Origin: Thermoleophilia bacterium
GTDB lineage: Bacteria; Actinomycetota; Thermoleophilia; Gaiellales; Gaiellaceae
Direction: 5' to 3'
DNA length: 22,644 nucleotides
Assembly: GCA_025935275.1 (NCBI GenBank)
Contig: JAICVP010000003.1
Span: 1 to 22,644, forward strand
The notes beneath the pieces were generated by a model that saw only the letters and a program-made list of their open reading frames with translations, did not search any database and was not told where the DNA came from. Both the position numbers and the translations under genes were made by a program. This document shows positions 1 to 7,634 of the stretch, piece after piece. How positions within the stretch are numbered: position 1 is the first letter of the stretch; each line of letters starts with the position of its first letter.

Positions 1-2
1 CC

Positions 3-827
3 GGCGCGCGCCTCCGCGTCGCACTCTCCGGCCTGACCGTCGCGGAGTACTTCCGCGAGCAGGGCCAGGACGTCCTCCTCTTCATCGACAACATCTTCCG
101 CTTCGTGCAGGCAGGCTCGGAGGTGTCGGCGCTCCTGGGCCGGATGCCGAGCGCCGTCGGCTACCAGCCGACGCTCGCCACCGAGATGGGGCAGCTGCAG
201 GAGCGCATCACCTCGACTCGCAAGGGATCCGTCACGTCCGTACAGGCCATCTACGTGCCGGCCGACGACCTTACCGACCCGGCGCCTGCGAACACGTTCG
301 CGCACCTCGACTCGACCACGGTTCTCTCCCGCGCCCTCACCGAGCAGGGGATTTACCCGGCGGTCGACCCGCTCGATTCGTTCTCCCGCGCGCTCCAGCC
401 CGACGTCGTCGGCGAGGAGCACTACGAGACCGCGACACGCGTGCAGGAGCTGCTGCAGCGCTACCGCGAGCTGCAGGACATCATCGCCATCCTGGGCATG
501 GACGAGCTCTCGGACGAGGACAAGCTCGTCGTCCAGCGCGCGCGCAAGGTGCAGCGCTTCCTGTCGCAGCCCTTCTTCGTCGCCGAGGCCTTCACGGGCA
601 CCCCTGGCAAGTACGTGAAGCTCGAGGACACGATCCGCGGCTTCGCCGACATCATCGCCGGCAAGCACGACGATCTCCCCGAGGGCGCCTTCTACATGGT
701 CGGCACCATCGACGAGGCGATCGAAAAGGGCAAGGAGCTCGCCGGCGAGGAAGAGCCCCAGGCAGCCGAAGAGGAATCCGAAACGGAGACCGAGCCGGAG
801 CCTGAGCCCGAGCCTGTGGCGGCGTAA
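3..827 (+). CDS. atpD: ATP synthase F1 subunit beta, 3' part (gene begins before the window)
   Basis: This is the catalytic beta subunit of F1Fo ATP synthase, which makes ATP at the inner face of the cytoplasmic membrane. The reading frame is open from base 3. The first residues (GARLRVALSGLTVAEYF, then DVLLFIDNIFRF, GSEVSALLGRMPSAVGYQP and LATEMG) are the near-invariant second half of the nucleotide-binding domain. LLFIDNIFRF carries the Walker B Asp. The Walker A loop and N-terminal barrel lie upstream, outside the window, so the start is not visible. The C-terminal helical domain runs to about base 730. It is followed by an unusual tail of about 30 residues, almost entirely Glu, Pro, Ala and Thr, ending EPEPEPEPVAA. 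The TAA stop directly abuts the atpC ATG, as in a cotranscribed atp operon. Identity is certain; only the tail is odd. Confidence 0.98.
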   Translation, partial: GARLRVALSGLTVAEYFREQGQDVLLFIDNIFRFVQAGSEVSALLGRMPSAVGYQPTLATEMGQLQERITSTRKGSVTSVQAIYVPADDLTDPAPANTFAHLDSTTVLSRALTEQGIYPAVDPLDSFSRALQPDVVGEEHYETATRVQELLQRYRELQDIIAILGMDELSDEDKLVVQRARKVQRFLSQPFFVAEAFTGTPGKYVKLEDTIRGFADIIAGKHDDLPEGAFYMVGTIDEAIEKGKELAGEEEPQAAEEESETETEPEPEPEPVAA

Positions 828-1253
828 ATGGCCGCCGAGGGCGGAGGCCGCACGTTCGACCTCTCGGTCGTCACGCCCGACGGCCCGGCGTTCGAGGGCG
901 AGGCCGAAATGGTGATCGTCCCCGGCGATGCCGGCGAGATCGGCGTGCTCGCACGCCACGCCCCGCTCGTCGCCATGCTGAAGGCGGGCGAGATCCGGGT
1001 GAAGGCGGGGGACGAGTGGCAGTCGTTCGCGGCCGGGCCGGGGTACTTCAAGGTTCAGCAGGACCGTGCGATCGCGCTGGTAGACGACGCTGTGCGCGCC
1101 GAGGACATCGACATCGAGGAGGCCCGCCGCGAGGCGGAGGAGGCACGCGCCGCGCTCGAGCGCGCAGAAGCCGGCGACGAAGAGATCGACCGCTGGCACA
1201 TGGAGCAGCGCCTCCGCCACGCAGAGAACAAGATCGCCGTCGCGGGGCGATGA
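828..1253 (+). CDS. atpC: ATP synthase F1 subunit epsilon
   Basis: This is the epsilon subunit of the F1 central stalk, which couples rotor to catalytic head and can inhibit ATP hydrolysis. The product is 141 aa, normal for the family. The N-terminal beta-sandwich (about residues 9-90) shows the typical motifs VTPDGPAFEGEAEMVIVPG and GEIGVLARHAPLVAML. The C-terminal part (about 95-140) is a charged alpha-helical hairpin, EEARREAEEARAALERAEAG and on. The ATG at 828 follows the atpD stop with no gap, so translation is probably coupled. The first seven residues (MAAEGGG) are looser than usual; no better start exists close downstream. It is the last atp gene here: the next gene is on the opposite strand and converges 19 bases away. 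No clear hairpin terminator is visible between them. Confidence 0.96.
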   Translation: MAAEGGGRTFDLSVVTPDGPAFEGEAEMVIVPGDAGEIGVLARHAPLVAMLKAGEIRVKAGDEWQSFAAGPGYFKVQQDRAIALVDDAVRAEDIDIEEARREAEEARAALERAEAGDEEIDRWHMEQRLRHAENKIAVAGR

Positions 1254-1272
1254 GGGCCTTCGCGCGCGGTGT

Positions 1273-2055
1273 CTACCCGCGCTCCGAGGCGCTCCAGGCG
1301 ACCGGCGATCTCAGCCAGTCGAGCAGGACGCGGACGACCTCGGGCCCGTTGTCGCCCAGGATCCCGTGCGTCGCATTCGGGATCCGCACGATGCGCGCCT
1401 GCGGCACGCCTGCCTGAAAGCGCGTGATTGCCGCCCGCCTGAGGCCCTCGAGCTCCGCCGGCTCGGATGCGCGCGCCAGCAGGACCGGGATGCCGCTCTG
1501 CGCCAGCGCCGGATAGCGGAGCGTGCACGGAGCCAGCCGTGAGGCGACGATGGCGGCTCCCATGACCTCGGCGGGCGCGTCCCAGGTCTCGCCCGCCTCC
1601 GCGCGGCGGCGAAGGTCCGCGAGCTCGTCCTCGTAGTCCGTCTCGGGGTCGTAGTCGGGGTCGTCTTCGGCGACCAGGTAGCCGCCGTCGAGGAGAGCGA
1701 GGGCGCGAACGGCCGAGGGAAAGAGCGCCGCCGTATGCACCCCGACCGAGGCGCCCCAGGAGTATCCGAGCCAGATCGCGGGTTCCAGGCCGAGCGTGCG
1801 GATCAGGCCGGCGCCGAGCTCGGCGAGTCTCGGGAGCGCGTACTCCTCGGAGTCGAGCGGCGGCGAGCCTCCATACCCGGGCGCCTCGACGGCGTAGAGC
1901 GTGTAGCCGGCGGCTTCGAGCGGCGGTCCGAGCACGGGCGTCTCCTCGCTCCCGCCACCGCCCCCGTGCCAGTAGAAGAGCGGCCTGCCCGTCTCATCGC
2001 CCCACGTCTCGACGCGGATCCGAGTTCCCCGCACTTCGACCTCGCGAACGTCCAT
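1273..2055 (-). CDS. alpha/beta hydrolase fold protein
   Basis: This is a 260-aa cytoplasmic alpha/beta hydrolase of unknown substrate. From the chosen start MDVREVEVRG, the oxyanion-hole motif is FYWHGGGGG near residues 27-35. The nucleophile elbow is GYSWG with Ser99, and the catalytic His is probably His230 in NATHGILGDN. The acid is less certain: Asp123 in LLDGGY, or an acidic residue in ASEPAE near 198. There is no signal peptide. I chose the ATG at 2055 because the beta-strand VEVRGTRIRVETWG begins there. In-frame ATGs further upstream (for example at 2079) would add residues overlapping the start of the divergent ybdK. The gene converges on atpC and diverges from ybdK, so it probably has its own promoter in the short gap 2056-2077. 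The fold assignment is strong; esterase, epoxide hydrolase or haloperoxidase-like activity cannot be told apart from sequence alone. Confidence 0.88.
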   Translation of the reverse strand: MDVREVEVRGTRIRVETWGDETGRPLFYWHGGGGGSEETPVLGPPLEAAGYTLYAVEAPGYGGSPPLDSEEYALPRLAELGAGLIRTLGLEPAIWLGYSWGASVGVHTAALFPSAVRALALLDGGYLVAEDDPDYDPETDYEDELADLRRRAEAGETWDAPAEVMGAAIVASRLAPCTLRYPALAQSGIPVLLARASEPAELEGLRRAAITRFQAGVPQARIVRIPNATHGILGDNGPEVVRVLLDWLRSPVAWSASERG

Positions 2056-2077
2056 CGCCGCTATTGTCGCCGCTCCC
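2056..2077. promoter_or_regulatory. divergent intergenic promoter region (hydrolase / ybdK)
   Basis: Only 22 bases separate the two divergent starts. On the plus strand a -10-like box TATTGT lies at 2062-2067, ten bases before the ybdK ATG, giving a very short leader. No convincing -35 box or Shine-Dalgarno sequence is visible. Control elements for each gene must overlap the neighbouring coding region. Confidence 0.4.
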
Positions 2078-3199
2078 ATGGAGCAGAACTTCGGCAAGAG
2101 CGCCCCGTTCAGCCTCGGCGTCGAGGAGGAGTTCCAGATCCTCAACGCCGAGAGCTACGAGCTCGTCTCGAGGATCGACGAGATCCTGCCCGCGTTCGAA
2201 GGCGACCGCGAGGAGAAGCGGATCAAAGCCGAGCTCCTGCAGTCGGTCGTCGAAGTGGCGACGGACGTCGCGGGCACCGTCGGTGAAGCGATGGAGGAGC
2301 TCGGCCGCCTGCGCGGCCGCCTCCGCGACGTGGCCGGGGACACCAACGCGGTCATCGCCTCGGCGGGCACGCATCCGTTCTCGCGCTACGAGCACCAGGA
2401 GGTGACCGAGGAGCCGCGCTATCGCGACCTGATCGAGTCGATGCGGTGGGTGGCCGAGCGGGAGCTCATCTTCGGGCTCCACGTGCACGTCGGCCTCGAC
2501 TCGCCCGAAAAGGCGATTGCGTGTGCGAACGCGTTGCGCACCTATCTTCCGGAGCTCCTCGCGCTCTCCGCGAACTCGCCTTTCTGGCAGGGGAGGCCGA
2601 CCGGCCTCGCGTCCACGCGCGTGAAGGTTTTCGAGCCATTCCCGCGGGCCGGCCTGCCACCCGCCTTCGCCGGCTACGAGGAGTTCGAGCTCCTCGTCGA
2701 CCGGGGCATCAAGACGAACTCCTTCGAGGACTACACGTACATCTGGTGGGACCTCAGGCCGCACCCGCGCCTGGGGACGATCGAGCTGCGCATCTGCGAC
2801 GCGCAGACGCGGATGGACTCGGTCGCCGCGATCGTGGCGCTCACGCAGTCCCTCGTCGCCACCTTCGCGGCCGCCTTCGACCGCGGGGAGCCCGCTGCGA
2901 CCGAGCAGATCACGCTCATCGCCGAGAACAAGTGGCGGGCAGCCCGGGACGGCCTCGGCGCCAAGCTCATCGACTTCGAGAACGACACCGAGCGGCCCGC
3001 CGTGGAGGCGGTTCGCGAGCTCGTCGAGAAGAGCAGGCCGGCCGCCGAGGAGCTCGGCTGCGCCGCCGAGCTCGACCTCGTCGAGGCCCTGCTGGAGCGC
3101 GGCACCGGGTCCGACGAGCAGCTTGCGGTCTACGAGGAAAGCGGCAGCCTGCTGGCGGTCGCCGAGCGGCTCGCGACCGAGACGGTTCGACAGGTCTGA
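2078..3199 (+). CDS. ybdK: carboxylate-amine ligase / glutamate-cysteine ligase family 2 (YbdK type)
   Basis: This is a 373-aa ATP-dependent carboxylate-amine ligase of the GCS2 (YbdK) family. It resembles enzymes that make gamma-glutamylcysteine and the actinobacterial EgtA-like ligases. Diagnostic motifs are LGVEEEFQ near residues 13-20 (metal/ATP-binding Glu residues), FGLHVHVGLD near 131-140, and WDLRPHPRLGTIELRICD near 223-240, the family's C-terminal signature. Length is normal for YbdK and much shorter than plant or proteobacterial GshA. The ATG at 2078 places GVEEEF 13 residues in, as expected. No other thiol-biosynthesis gene (egtB-D, gshB, mshA-D) is nearby, so the true substrate is open; YbdK members often have weak GCL activity. 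The stop is followed by a small hairpin with a T run just before the next gene. Confidence 0.9.
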   Translation: MEQNFGKSAPFSLGVEEEFQILNAESYELVSRIDEILPAFEGDREEKRIKAELLQSVVEVATDVAGTVGEAMEELGRLRGRLRDVAGDTNAVIASAGTHPFSRYEHQEVTEEPRYRDLIESMRWVAERELIFGLHVHVGLDSPEKAIACANALRTYLPELLALSANSPFWQGRPTGLASTRVKVFEPFPRAGLPPAFAGYEEFELLVDRGIKTNSFEDYTYIWWDLRPHPRLGTIELRICDAQTRMDSVAAIVALTQSLVATFAAAFDRGEPAATEQITLIAENKWRAARDGLGAKLIDFENDTERPAVEAVRELVEKSRPAAEELGCAAELDLVEALLERGTGSDEQLAVYEESGSLLAVAERLATETVRQV

Positions 3200-3215
3200 C
3201 GGCCGTGCGCTCGGC

Positions 3216-3221
3216 TATCCT
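3216..3221 (+). promoter_or_regulatory. candidate -10 box upstream of the LCP gene
   Basis: TATCCT in the context GGCTATCCT. A start of transcription about 7 bases downstream would begin the mRNA at or within the hairpin at 3228-3244, leaving a leader of only about 24 bases before the ATG at 3252. No good -35 box is seen (CTGACG at 3196-3201 is too close). Confidence 0.35.
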
Positions 3222-3227
3222 CCTCTG

Positions 3228-3248
3228 GTCGCCCCTCCGGCGACTTTT
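3228..3248 (+). terminator. small hairpin plus T run abutting the LCP start codon
   Basis: GTCGCC (3228-3233) pairs perfectly with GGCGAC (3239-3244) across a 5-base loop, followed by TTTT at 3245-3248. This looks like a weak intrinsic terminator for ybdK. It lies only 3 bases before the ATG at 3252, so it could instead be a 5'-end hairpin or attenuator of the LCP mRNA. Confidence 0.45.
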
Positions 3249-3251
3249 CAT

Positions 3252-5144
3252 ATGCGAACGACCCTCAAGCGTGGAACAGCCGGCCATGCCGCTGGAAACG
3301 GCCACGGCGGGATCCCGATTCCTCCGCTTACCGGCGTCACTCGGTATCGCACCAAGCGCCGGGGGCCGCTGCGTCTCGTCGGCAAGTTCTTTCTCTGGCT
3401 CGTCCTGATCGTGCTCGTCGCCGCGGGAGCCCTTGCCGGGGGCGCGTGGCTCTACATCAACGAGAGCGTCGCCGAGGTGCGCGCGCATTCGCAGCCGCTC
3501 GTGGACGCGCAGCAGGACCTCGCCATCGCCGAGGCTGACCAGCCGACCGTCGCCCTCGTGATCGGCTACGACAAGCGGCTCGGTCCGGAGAGCTCGCTCG
3601 ACTCCCGTTCCGACACGATCATGCTCATGCGCGCCGACCCGCAGAACGACGTCATCTCGATGATGTCCTTCCCGCGCGACCTGGTCGTCCCGATTCCCGG
3701 CTGCGCCGGCCAGCTGCCGTTCACGGGGCGGATCAACGAGGCGTACACCTACTGCGGGCCGCGGGGAACGCTGAAGACGGTGAAGGACCTCACGGGCATC
3801 CCCATCAACTACATCATCACGGTCAATTTCCTCGGCTTCATCGACATCGTCGACAAGCTCGGCGGGGTCTATGTCGACGTCGACCACCGCTACTTCAACG
3901 ACAACTCGAACGGCGAGAACTACGCCACCATCGACCTGCACTCGGGCTACCAGCACCTGACCGGGCGAGAGGCGCTCGACTACGCGAGGTTCCGGCACAC
4001 CGACTCCGACCTCTACCGCGTCGTCCGCCAGCAGAACTTCGTCAAGGCGATGAAGCAGCAGATCGCCGCGAACTGGTCGGTGACGCGGGTTCCGGGGATC
4101 GTCAACACGATCACGAAGAACGTCGAGGTCGGCGTGGGCGGCGGCAAGACACTCGACGTCTCGACTCTCTACAAGTACGCGAATCTCGCCTACGGGCTCC
4201 CCTCGGGAAACTTCCAGCAGATCCAGATCGAGAACCTCAGCGGCTACAACGAGCTCTCGGCCTCGCAGACCTCGATCGACGACGCCGTCAACAACTTCAT
4301 GCACCCCGATACGTCGGCTCCCGAGAAGGCGGCCACCGCAGCGCTCGGTGAAAAACCCGGGCAGCAAGAGGACACGGGGCCCCGGCCCGCGCAGGTCAGC
4401 GTCGAGGTGCTGAACGGGAACGGGGTCGCCGGCGCGGCCGACCAGGCCGCCCTGGCGCTCGGCGACCGCGGCTATCCCGTCACGAACGGCGGCAACGCGG
4501 ACAAGTTCAACTACTTCAAGACGAAGATCGTCTACGACCCCGCGGTGGCGGGCGCCGAGGCCGCCGCCAACCACATGGCGGACCTCTTCGGCGACGGCCA
4601 GGCCGAGGCAGTCCAGCCCGGGCAGCAGCTCGAGACGATGCTGCAGGTCATCGTCGGCCAGACCTTCCACGGGGACCTGACGCCGGGGCCGGCGGACGAC
4701 ACGCCGACCCATGAGCCGCCGGCGGTCACCAGGGATTCGTTCGCGGCCGGGGAGCTGAGGAGCGTCAGGAAGAAGGCGGGCTTCCAGCTCTACACGCCGA
4801 CGGTGCGTGAGGCGAATTCGACGCTCTCCACGCTCGAGCCCGTGCGGGAGTACAAGGTTGGAGACCACAACGCGGTGCGTCTCGTGTACGAGACCGGCGC
4901 CGCCGAGTACTGGGGGATCCAGGAGATGGCGTGGGACGAGCCGCCGATCCTGGACGGGGCGAGCGTGCAGCGCCGCATCAAGGGACGCGACTACGGGCTC
5001 TATTTCGACGGGGCGAAGCTGCACATGATCGCGTTCCGCGAGAACGGCAACTCCTACTACGTCGTCAACACGCTCCTGAACCGCATGTCCAACGAGACGA
5101 TGCTGGCGATCGCGAAGGGCTTGAAGCCCCTCAGCGGAACCTAA
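3252..5144 (+). CDS. LytR-CpsA-Psr (LCP) family glycopolymer phosphotransferase with LytR_C domain
   Basis: A 630-aa membrane-anchored LCP enzyme. The family moves undecaprenyl-linked glycopolymers (teichoic acid, capsule, arabinogalactan) onto peptidoglycan outside the membrane. A basic cytoplasmic N-terminus of about 40 residues (ending YRTKRRGPLR) precedes one transmembrane helix, about residues 43-66. The LCP domain spans about 90-290 with family motifs SRSDTIMLM (near 109), SFPRDLVVPIPG, GRINEAYTYCG and ALDYARFRHTDSDLYRVVRQ (Asp/Arg residues that bind pyrophosphate). A LytR_C domain (VSVEVLNGNGVAGAADQAAL) covers about 376-456. A further C-terminal domain (about 500-630), ending in a YYVVNTLL...MLAIAKGLKPL pattern, is not part of the standard family. 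The ATG at 3252 was chosen because longer versions run back into ybdK; no Shine-Dalgarno precedes it. The nucleotide-sugar genes that follow support a role in surface polysaccharide attachment. Confidence 0.92.
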   Translation: MRTTLKRGTAGHAAGNGHGGIPIPPLTGVTRYRTKRRGPLRLVGKFFLWLVLIVLVAAGALAGGAWLYINESVAEVRAHSQPLVDAQQDLAIAEADQPTVALVIGYDKRLGPESSLDSRSDTIMLMRADPQNDVISMMSFPRDLVVPIPGCAGQLPFTGRINEAYTYCGPRGTLKTVKDLTGIPINYIITVNFLGFIDIVDKLGGVYVDVDHRYFNDNSNGENYATIDLHSGYQHLTGREALDYARFRHTDSDLYRVVRQQNFVKAMKQQIAANWSVTRVPGIVNTITKNVEVGVGGGKTLDVSTLYKYANLAYGLPSGNFQQIQIENLSGYNELSASQTSIDDAVNNFMHPDTSAPEKAATAALGEKPGQQEDTGPRPAQVSVEVLNGNGVAGAADQAALALGDRGYPVTNGGNADKFNYFKTKIVYDPAVAGAEAAANHMADLFGDGQAEAVQPGQQLETMLQVIVGQTFHGDLTPGPADDTPTHEPPAVTRDSFAAGELRSVRKKAGFQLYTPTVREANSTLSTLEPVREYKVGDHNAVRLVYETGAAEYWGIQEMAWDEPPILDGASVQRRIKGRDYGLYFDGAKLHMIAFRENGNSYYVVNTLLNRMSNETMLAIAKGLKPLSGT

Positions 5145-5153
5145 GATCTGAAG

Positions 5154-6491
5154 ATGGAACCACTCGGCGTCATCGGCGCTGGCTGGGTCGGCCTCGTGAC
5201 CGCAGCCTGCTTCGCCGACCTCGGCCACGAGGTCGTGGTCCGCGACGTCGTACCCGAGCGGGTGGCCGACCTCGAGGACGGCCGCGTGCCGATCTACGAG
5301 CCGGGCCTCGCCGAGCTCCTGGCGGCGAACCGCGAGCGCATCCGCTACACGCTCGACATGGCGGATGTCTTCGAGCGCGCGCGCATGGCGTTCATCTGCG
5401 TCGACACGCCCCCGACCCACTCCGGAGACGCTGATCTCTCACGCGTCTGGCGAGTGGTCGAGGAGCTCCCGGACGTGGGCGAGCGCATCGTGCTGATCAT
5501 GAAGAGCACGGTGCCGGTCGGGACGGGCGCGCTGGTGCGCGAGCGGCTGGACCGCGCCGGCCTCGCCCACATCGGGTACGTCTCGAATCCGGAGTTCCTG
5601 GCGGAGGGGAGCGGGCTCGAGGACTTCCGCAGCCCCGATCGGGTAGTGGTCGGCGCCTTCACGGACGAGGACGGGGACGCCGTGGCCGCGCTGTACGGAT
5701 TCACCGAGGCGCCCATCCTGCGCTCGGACGTCGCCTCCGCCGAGATGGTGAAGATGGCCTCGAACGCGTTCCTCGCCACGCGCATCAGCTTCATCAACGA
5801 GATCGCGAACGTGTGCGAGGTGACCGGCGCCGACGTCGAGGCCGTCGCACGCGGCGTCGGGCTCGACCATAGGCTCGGGCCGCACTTCCTGCGGGCCGGG
5901 ATCGGCTACGGAGGCAGCTGTTTCCCCAAGGACACCTCGGCTCTGAAGCAGCTCGCTGCGAACTCGGGCTATCACTTCCAGCTGCTCACGGCCGTCATCG
6001 AGGTGAACGAGCTCCAGAAGCGACGCGTCGTCGGCAAGCTCGTGAAGCACCTCGGCTCGCTGCGAGGCAAGACGGTTGCGCTTCTCGGGCTCGCGTTCAA
6101 GCCCAACACCAATGACATGCGCGAGGCGCCGAGCCTCGTGCTCGCCTCCCGCCTCATGGCCGAGGGAGCGAGCGTTCGCGGTTGGGATCCGGTCGCGCTC
6201 GAGGAGGCCCGCGCGATGCTGCCGAGCGTCGAGGTCACCGAGAGTCTCCACGACGCGATCAAGGGCGCGGATGCCGCCGTGATCGTGACCGAGTGGAAGG
6301 AGCTGCAGGCGCTTCTCTCGCCGGAGGCGCGCGGTCTCATGCGGAAGCCGCTCCTCGTCGACGGCCGCAACCTGCTCGACCCGGCCGAAGCGCGCGCCGC
6401 CGGGTTCGTCTACGAGTCGATCGGGCGCGCCGCCCACGATCTCGACGCGCTTCCCGAGACGGAGGAGCCCGAGACCCAGCTCCGCCAGTAG
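5154..6491 (+). CDS. ugd: UDP-glucose 6-dehydrogenase (UDP-glucose/GDP-mannose dehydrogenase family)
   Basis: A 445-aa NAD-dependent dehydrogenase that oxidises a nucleotide sugar twice, most likely UDP-glucose to UDP-glucuronate, giving acidic sugars for capsule or wall polymers. The N-terminal Rossmann motif is GVIGAGWVGLVTAACFADLG (residues 5-24). The catalytic Cys is Cys256 in GIGYGGSCFPKDTSAL, with the conserved Lys three residues later. STVPVGTG, NPEFLAEGS and LGLAFKPNTNDMREAPS are also standard. GDP-mannose dehydrogenase and UDP-N-acetyl-mannosamine/glucosamine dehydrogenases share these motifs. The mannose-type activation genes nearby keep those open, though the overall pattern fits UDP-glucose best. 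The gene starts 9 bases after the LCP stop, and the next gene starts 2 bases after its own stop, so it is probably part of an operon. Confidence 0.93.
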   Translation: MEPLGVIGAGWVGLVTAACFADLGHEVVVRDVVPERVADLEDGRVPIYEPGLAELLAANRERIRYTLDMADVFERARMAFICVDTPPTHSGDADLSRVWRVVEELPDVGERIVLIMKSTVPVGTGALVRERLDRAGLAHIGYVSNPEFLAEGSGLEDFRSPDRVVVGAFTDEDGDAVAALYGFTEAPILRSDVASAEMVKMASNAFLATRISFINEIANVCEVTGADVEAVARGVGLDHRLGPHFLRAGIGYGGSCFPKDTSALKQLAANSGYHFQLLTAVIEVNELQKRRVVGKLVKHLGSLRGKTVALLGLAFKPNTNDMREAPSLVLASRLMAEGASVRGWDPVALEEARAMLPSVEVTESLHDAIKGADAAVIVTEWKELQALLSPEARGLMRKPLLVDGRNLLDPAEARAAGFVYESIGRAAHDLDALPETEEPETQLRQ

Positions 6492-6493
6492 CG

Positions 6494-7201
6494 ATGGAGG
6501 CCATCATCCTGGCGGGCGGCAAGGCCGAGCGCCTCGGCGCTGCGGCGGAAGGGCGCCCGAAGGCGCTGGTCCAGGTCGCGAGCAGGCCGCTCGCCGCCTA
6601 TCAGGTCGGGCTCCTCGCCGCGGCGGGGGTCGGGCGCGTCATCGTCAGCTGCTCGGCGGGGACGGAGGAGCTCTTCGCCTCCGAGCTCGCGGGTCTCGGC
6701 CCGGAGATCGTCCCGGCTCCGGAGCCCGAGCCGCTCGGCCGTGGCGGAGGCCTTCGCTTCGCCGCGGCCCAGAGGAAGGAAGCGGGAGACCTCTTTGCCC
6801 TGAACGGCGACGAGCTCGTCGACCTCGATCTGGGCGCGATGCTCGGCCGCCACCGCGACACGGGGGCGGCTGCGACGATTGCCGTCGCGCGCCTGAAGTC
6901 GCCGTTCGGCGTCGTGGACCTCGGCGTGGACGACGTCGTCACGGGCTTCCGCGAGGCGCCCGAGCTGCCGAACTGGGTCAGCTGCGGGGTCTACATCCTC
7001 GGTGAGGAAGCACTCGAGCGCCTGCCCGAGCGCGGCGACCACGAGGAGACCACCTTCCCGGAGCTCGCCCGCGAAGGACGCGTGCACGCCTTCCGCAACA
7101 CGGGCCTCTGGCTCACGATCAACACGCCCAAGGACCTGAGGCGGGCGCAGGAGGTCATGTCCTCGGAGGCGGCCTTGACTCTCGTCCGAAGGCTGGGTTA
7201 G
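6494..7201 (+). CDS. sugar-1-phosphate nucleotidyltransferase (single-domain)
   Basis: A 235-aa nucleotidyltransferase that condenses an NTP with a sugar 1-phosphate. The N-terminus MEAIILAGGKAERLGAAAEG followed by RPKALVQVASRPLAAYQV is the nucleotide-binding loop plus the Pro-Lys motif. FALNGDELVDLDL near residues 100-112 supplies the metal-binding Asp, and FREAPELPNWVSCGVYIL and FRNTGLWLTINTPKDLRRA complete the fold. There is no C-terminal left-handed beta-helix, so it resembles short mannose-1-phosphate guanylyltransferases or HddC-type enzymes rather than GlmU. The ATG overlaps the end of the ugd transcript (TAG stop 2 bases upstream), implying coupled translation. A second, longer enzyme of this superfamily lies at 9885. 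The exact sugar and base cannot be read from the sequence; mannose/GTP or a heptose is a reasonable guess given the cupin next door. Confidence 0.87.
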   Translation: MEAIILAGGKAERLGAAAEGRPKALVQVASRPLAAYQVGLLAAAGVGRVIVSCSAGTEELFASELAGLGPEIVPAPEPEPLGRGGGLRFAAAQRKEAGDLFALNGDELVDLDLGAMLGRHRDTGAAATIAVARLKSPFGVVDLGVDDVVTGFREAPELPNWVSCGVYILGEEALERLPERGDHEETTFPELAREGRVHAFRNTGLWLTINTPKDLRRAQEVMSSEAALTLVRRLG

Positions 7202-7205
7202 GTCC

Positions 7206-7610
7206 GTGGACATGAGCGAGATGTCACCCAATCTCCTCGACCTCGACCGCTTCGCCGTCGAGGTGCAGAAGGTCGACAAGCCCTGGGGCTACGAGCTCGT
7301 CTTCGCCGCGACCGACCGCTATTCCGGCAAAGTCATCTTCGTCAGGGCCGGCGAGCAGCTCTCGCTGCAGTTCCACCGCGAGAAGGACGAGACGATCTAC
7401 GTGCAGTCCGGCCGCGCGGAGTTCGAGATCGGCGACCCGGGCGGCACGCTGGACATCGAGATTGTCGGGCCCGGGCGCGCGTTTCATCTCGCCGCGGGAA
7501 CGGTCCACCGCGTCCGCGCGGTCGAGGACACGGTGCTCTTCGAGGTCTCGACACCGGAGACCGAGGACGTCGTCCGGCTCGAAGACCGCTACGGCCGCGC
7601 AGACGACTAG
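7206..7610 (+). CDS. cupin protein, mannose-6-phosphate isomerase type II-like
   Basis: A 134-aa single-cupin protein resembling the isomerase domain of type II phosphomannose isomerase/GDP-mannose pyrophosphorylase. KVDKPWGYELVF is the family opening. The metal ligands appear as His and Glu in FHREKDETIYVQSG (near residues 58-71), with the second-motif His in AAGTVHRVRAVED. Stand-alone domains of this type interconvert mannose 6-phosphate and fructose 6-phosphate or act on related sugars. The start is either the GTG at 7206 or the ATG at 7212; GTG gives the longer product and lies 4 bases after the preceding stop. Its position directly behind a nucleotidyltransferase suggests the two supply a GDP-mannose-like donor, splitting the usual fused ManC-ManA arrangement into separate proteins. 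The linkage to mannose is inference. Confidence 0.85.
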   Translation: MDMSEMSPNLLDLDRFAVEVQKVDKPWGYELVFAATDRYSGKVIFVRAGEQLSLQFHREKDETIYVQSGRAEFEIGDPGGTLDIEIVGPGRAFHLAAGTVHRVRAVEDTVLFEVSTPETEDVVRLEDRYGRADD

Positions 7611-7618
7611 CGCTTCAC

Positions 7619-7624
7619 TAGAGT
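7619..7624 (+). promoter_or_regulatory. candidate -10 box upstream of ahcY
   Basis: TAGAGT lies ten bases before the ahcY ATG, in a 24-base gap after the cupin gene. It follows the same TAnnnT-then-start pattern seen before several other genes here. No Shine-Dalgarno sequence is visible, so transcription may give a very short leader. Confidence 0.35.
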
Positions 7625-7634
7625 AGTTCGCGCC

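Noticed and set aside
4532..4729. Cys/Trp-containing short minus-strand frame inside the LCP gene
   Set aside because: It is antisense shadow coding over the conserved LytR_C region, with no start signal or similarity.
2967..5420. Very long open frame on the minus strand opposite the LCP gene (817 codons)
   Set aside because: It is Arg/Asp/Val-rich shadow coding typical of high-GC DNA. The plus strand carries a clear LCP protein and UDP-glucose dehydrogenase over the same bases.
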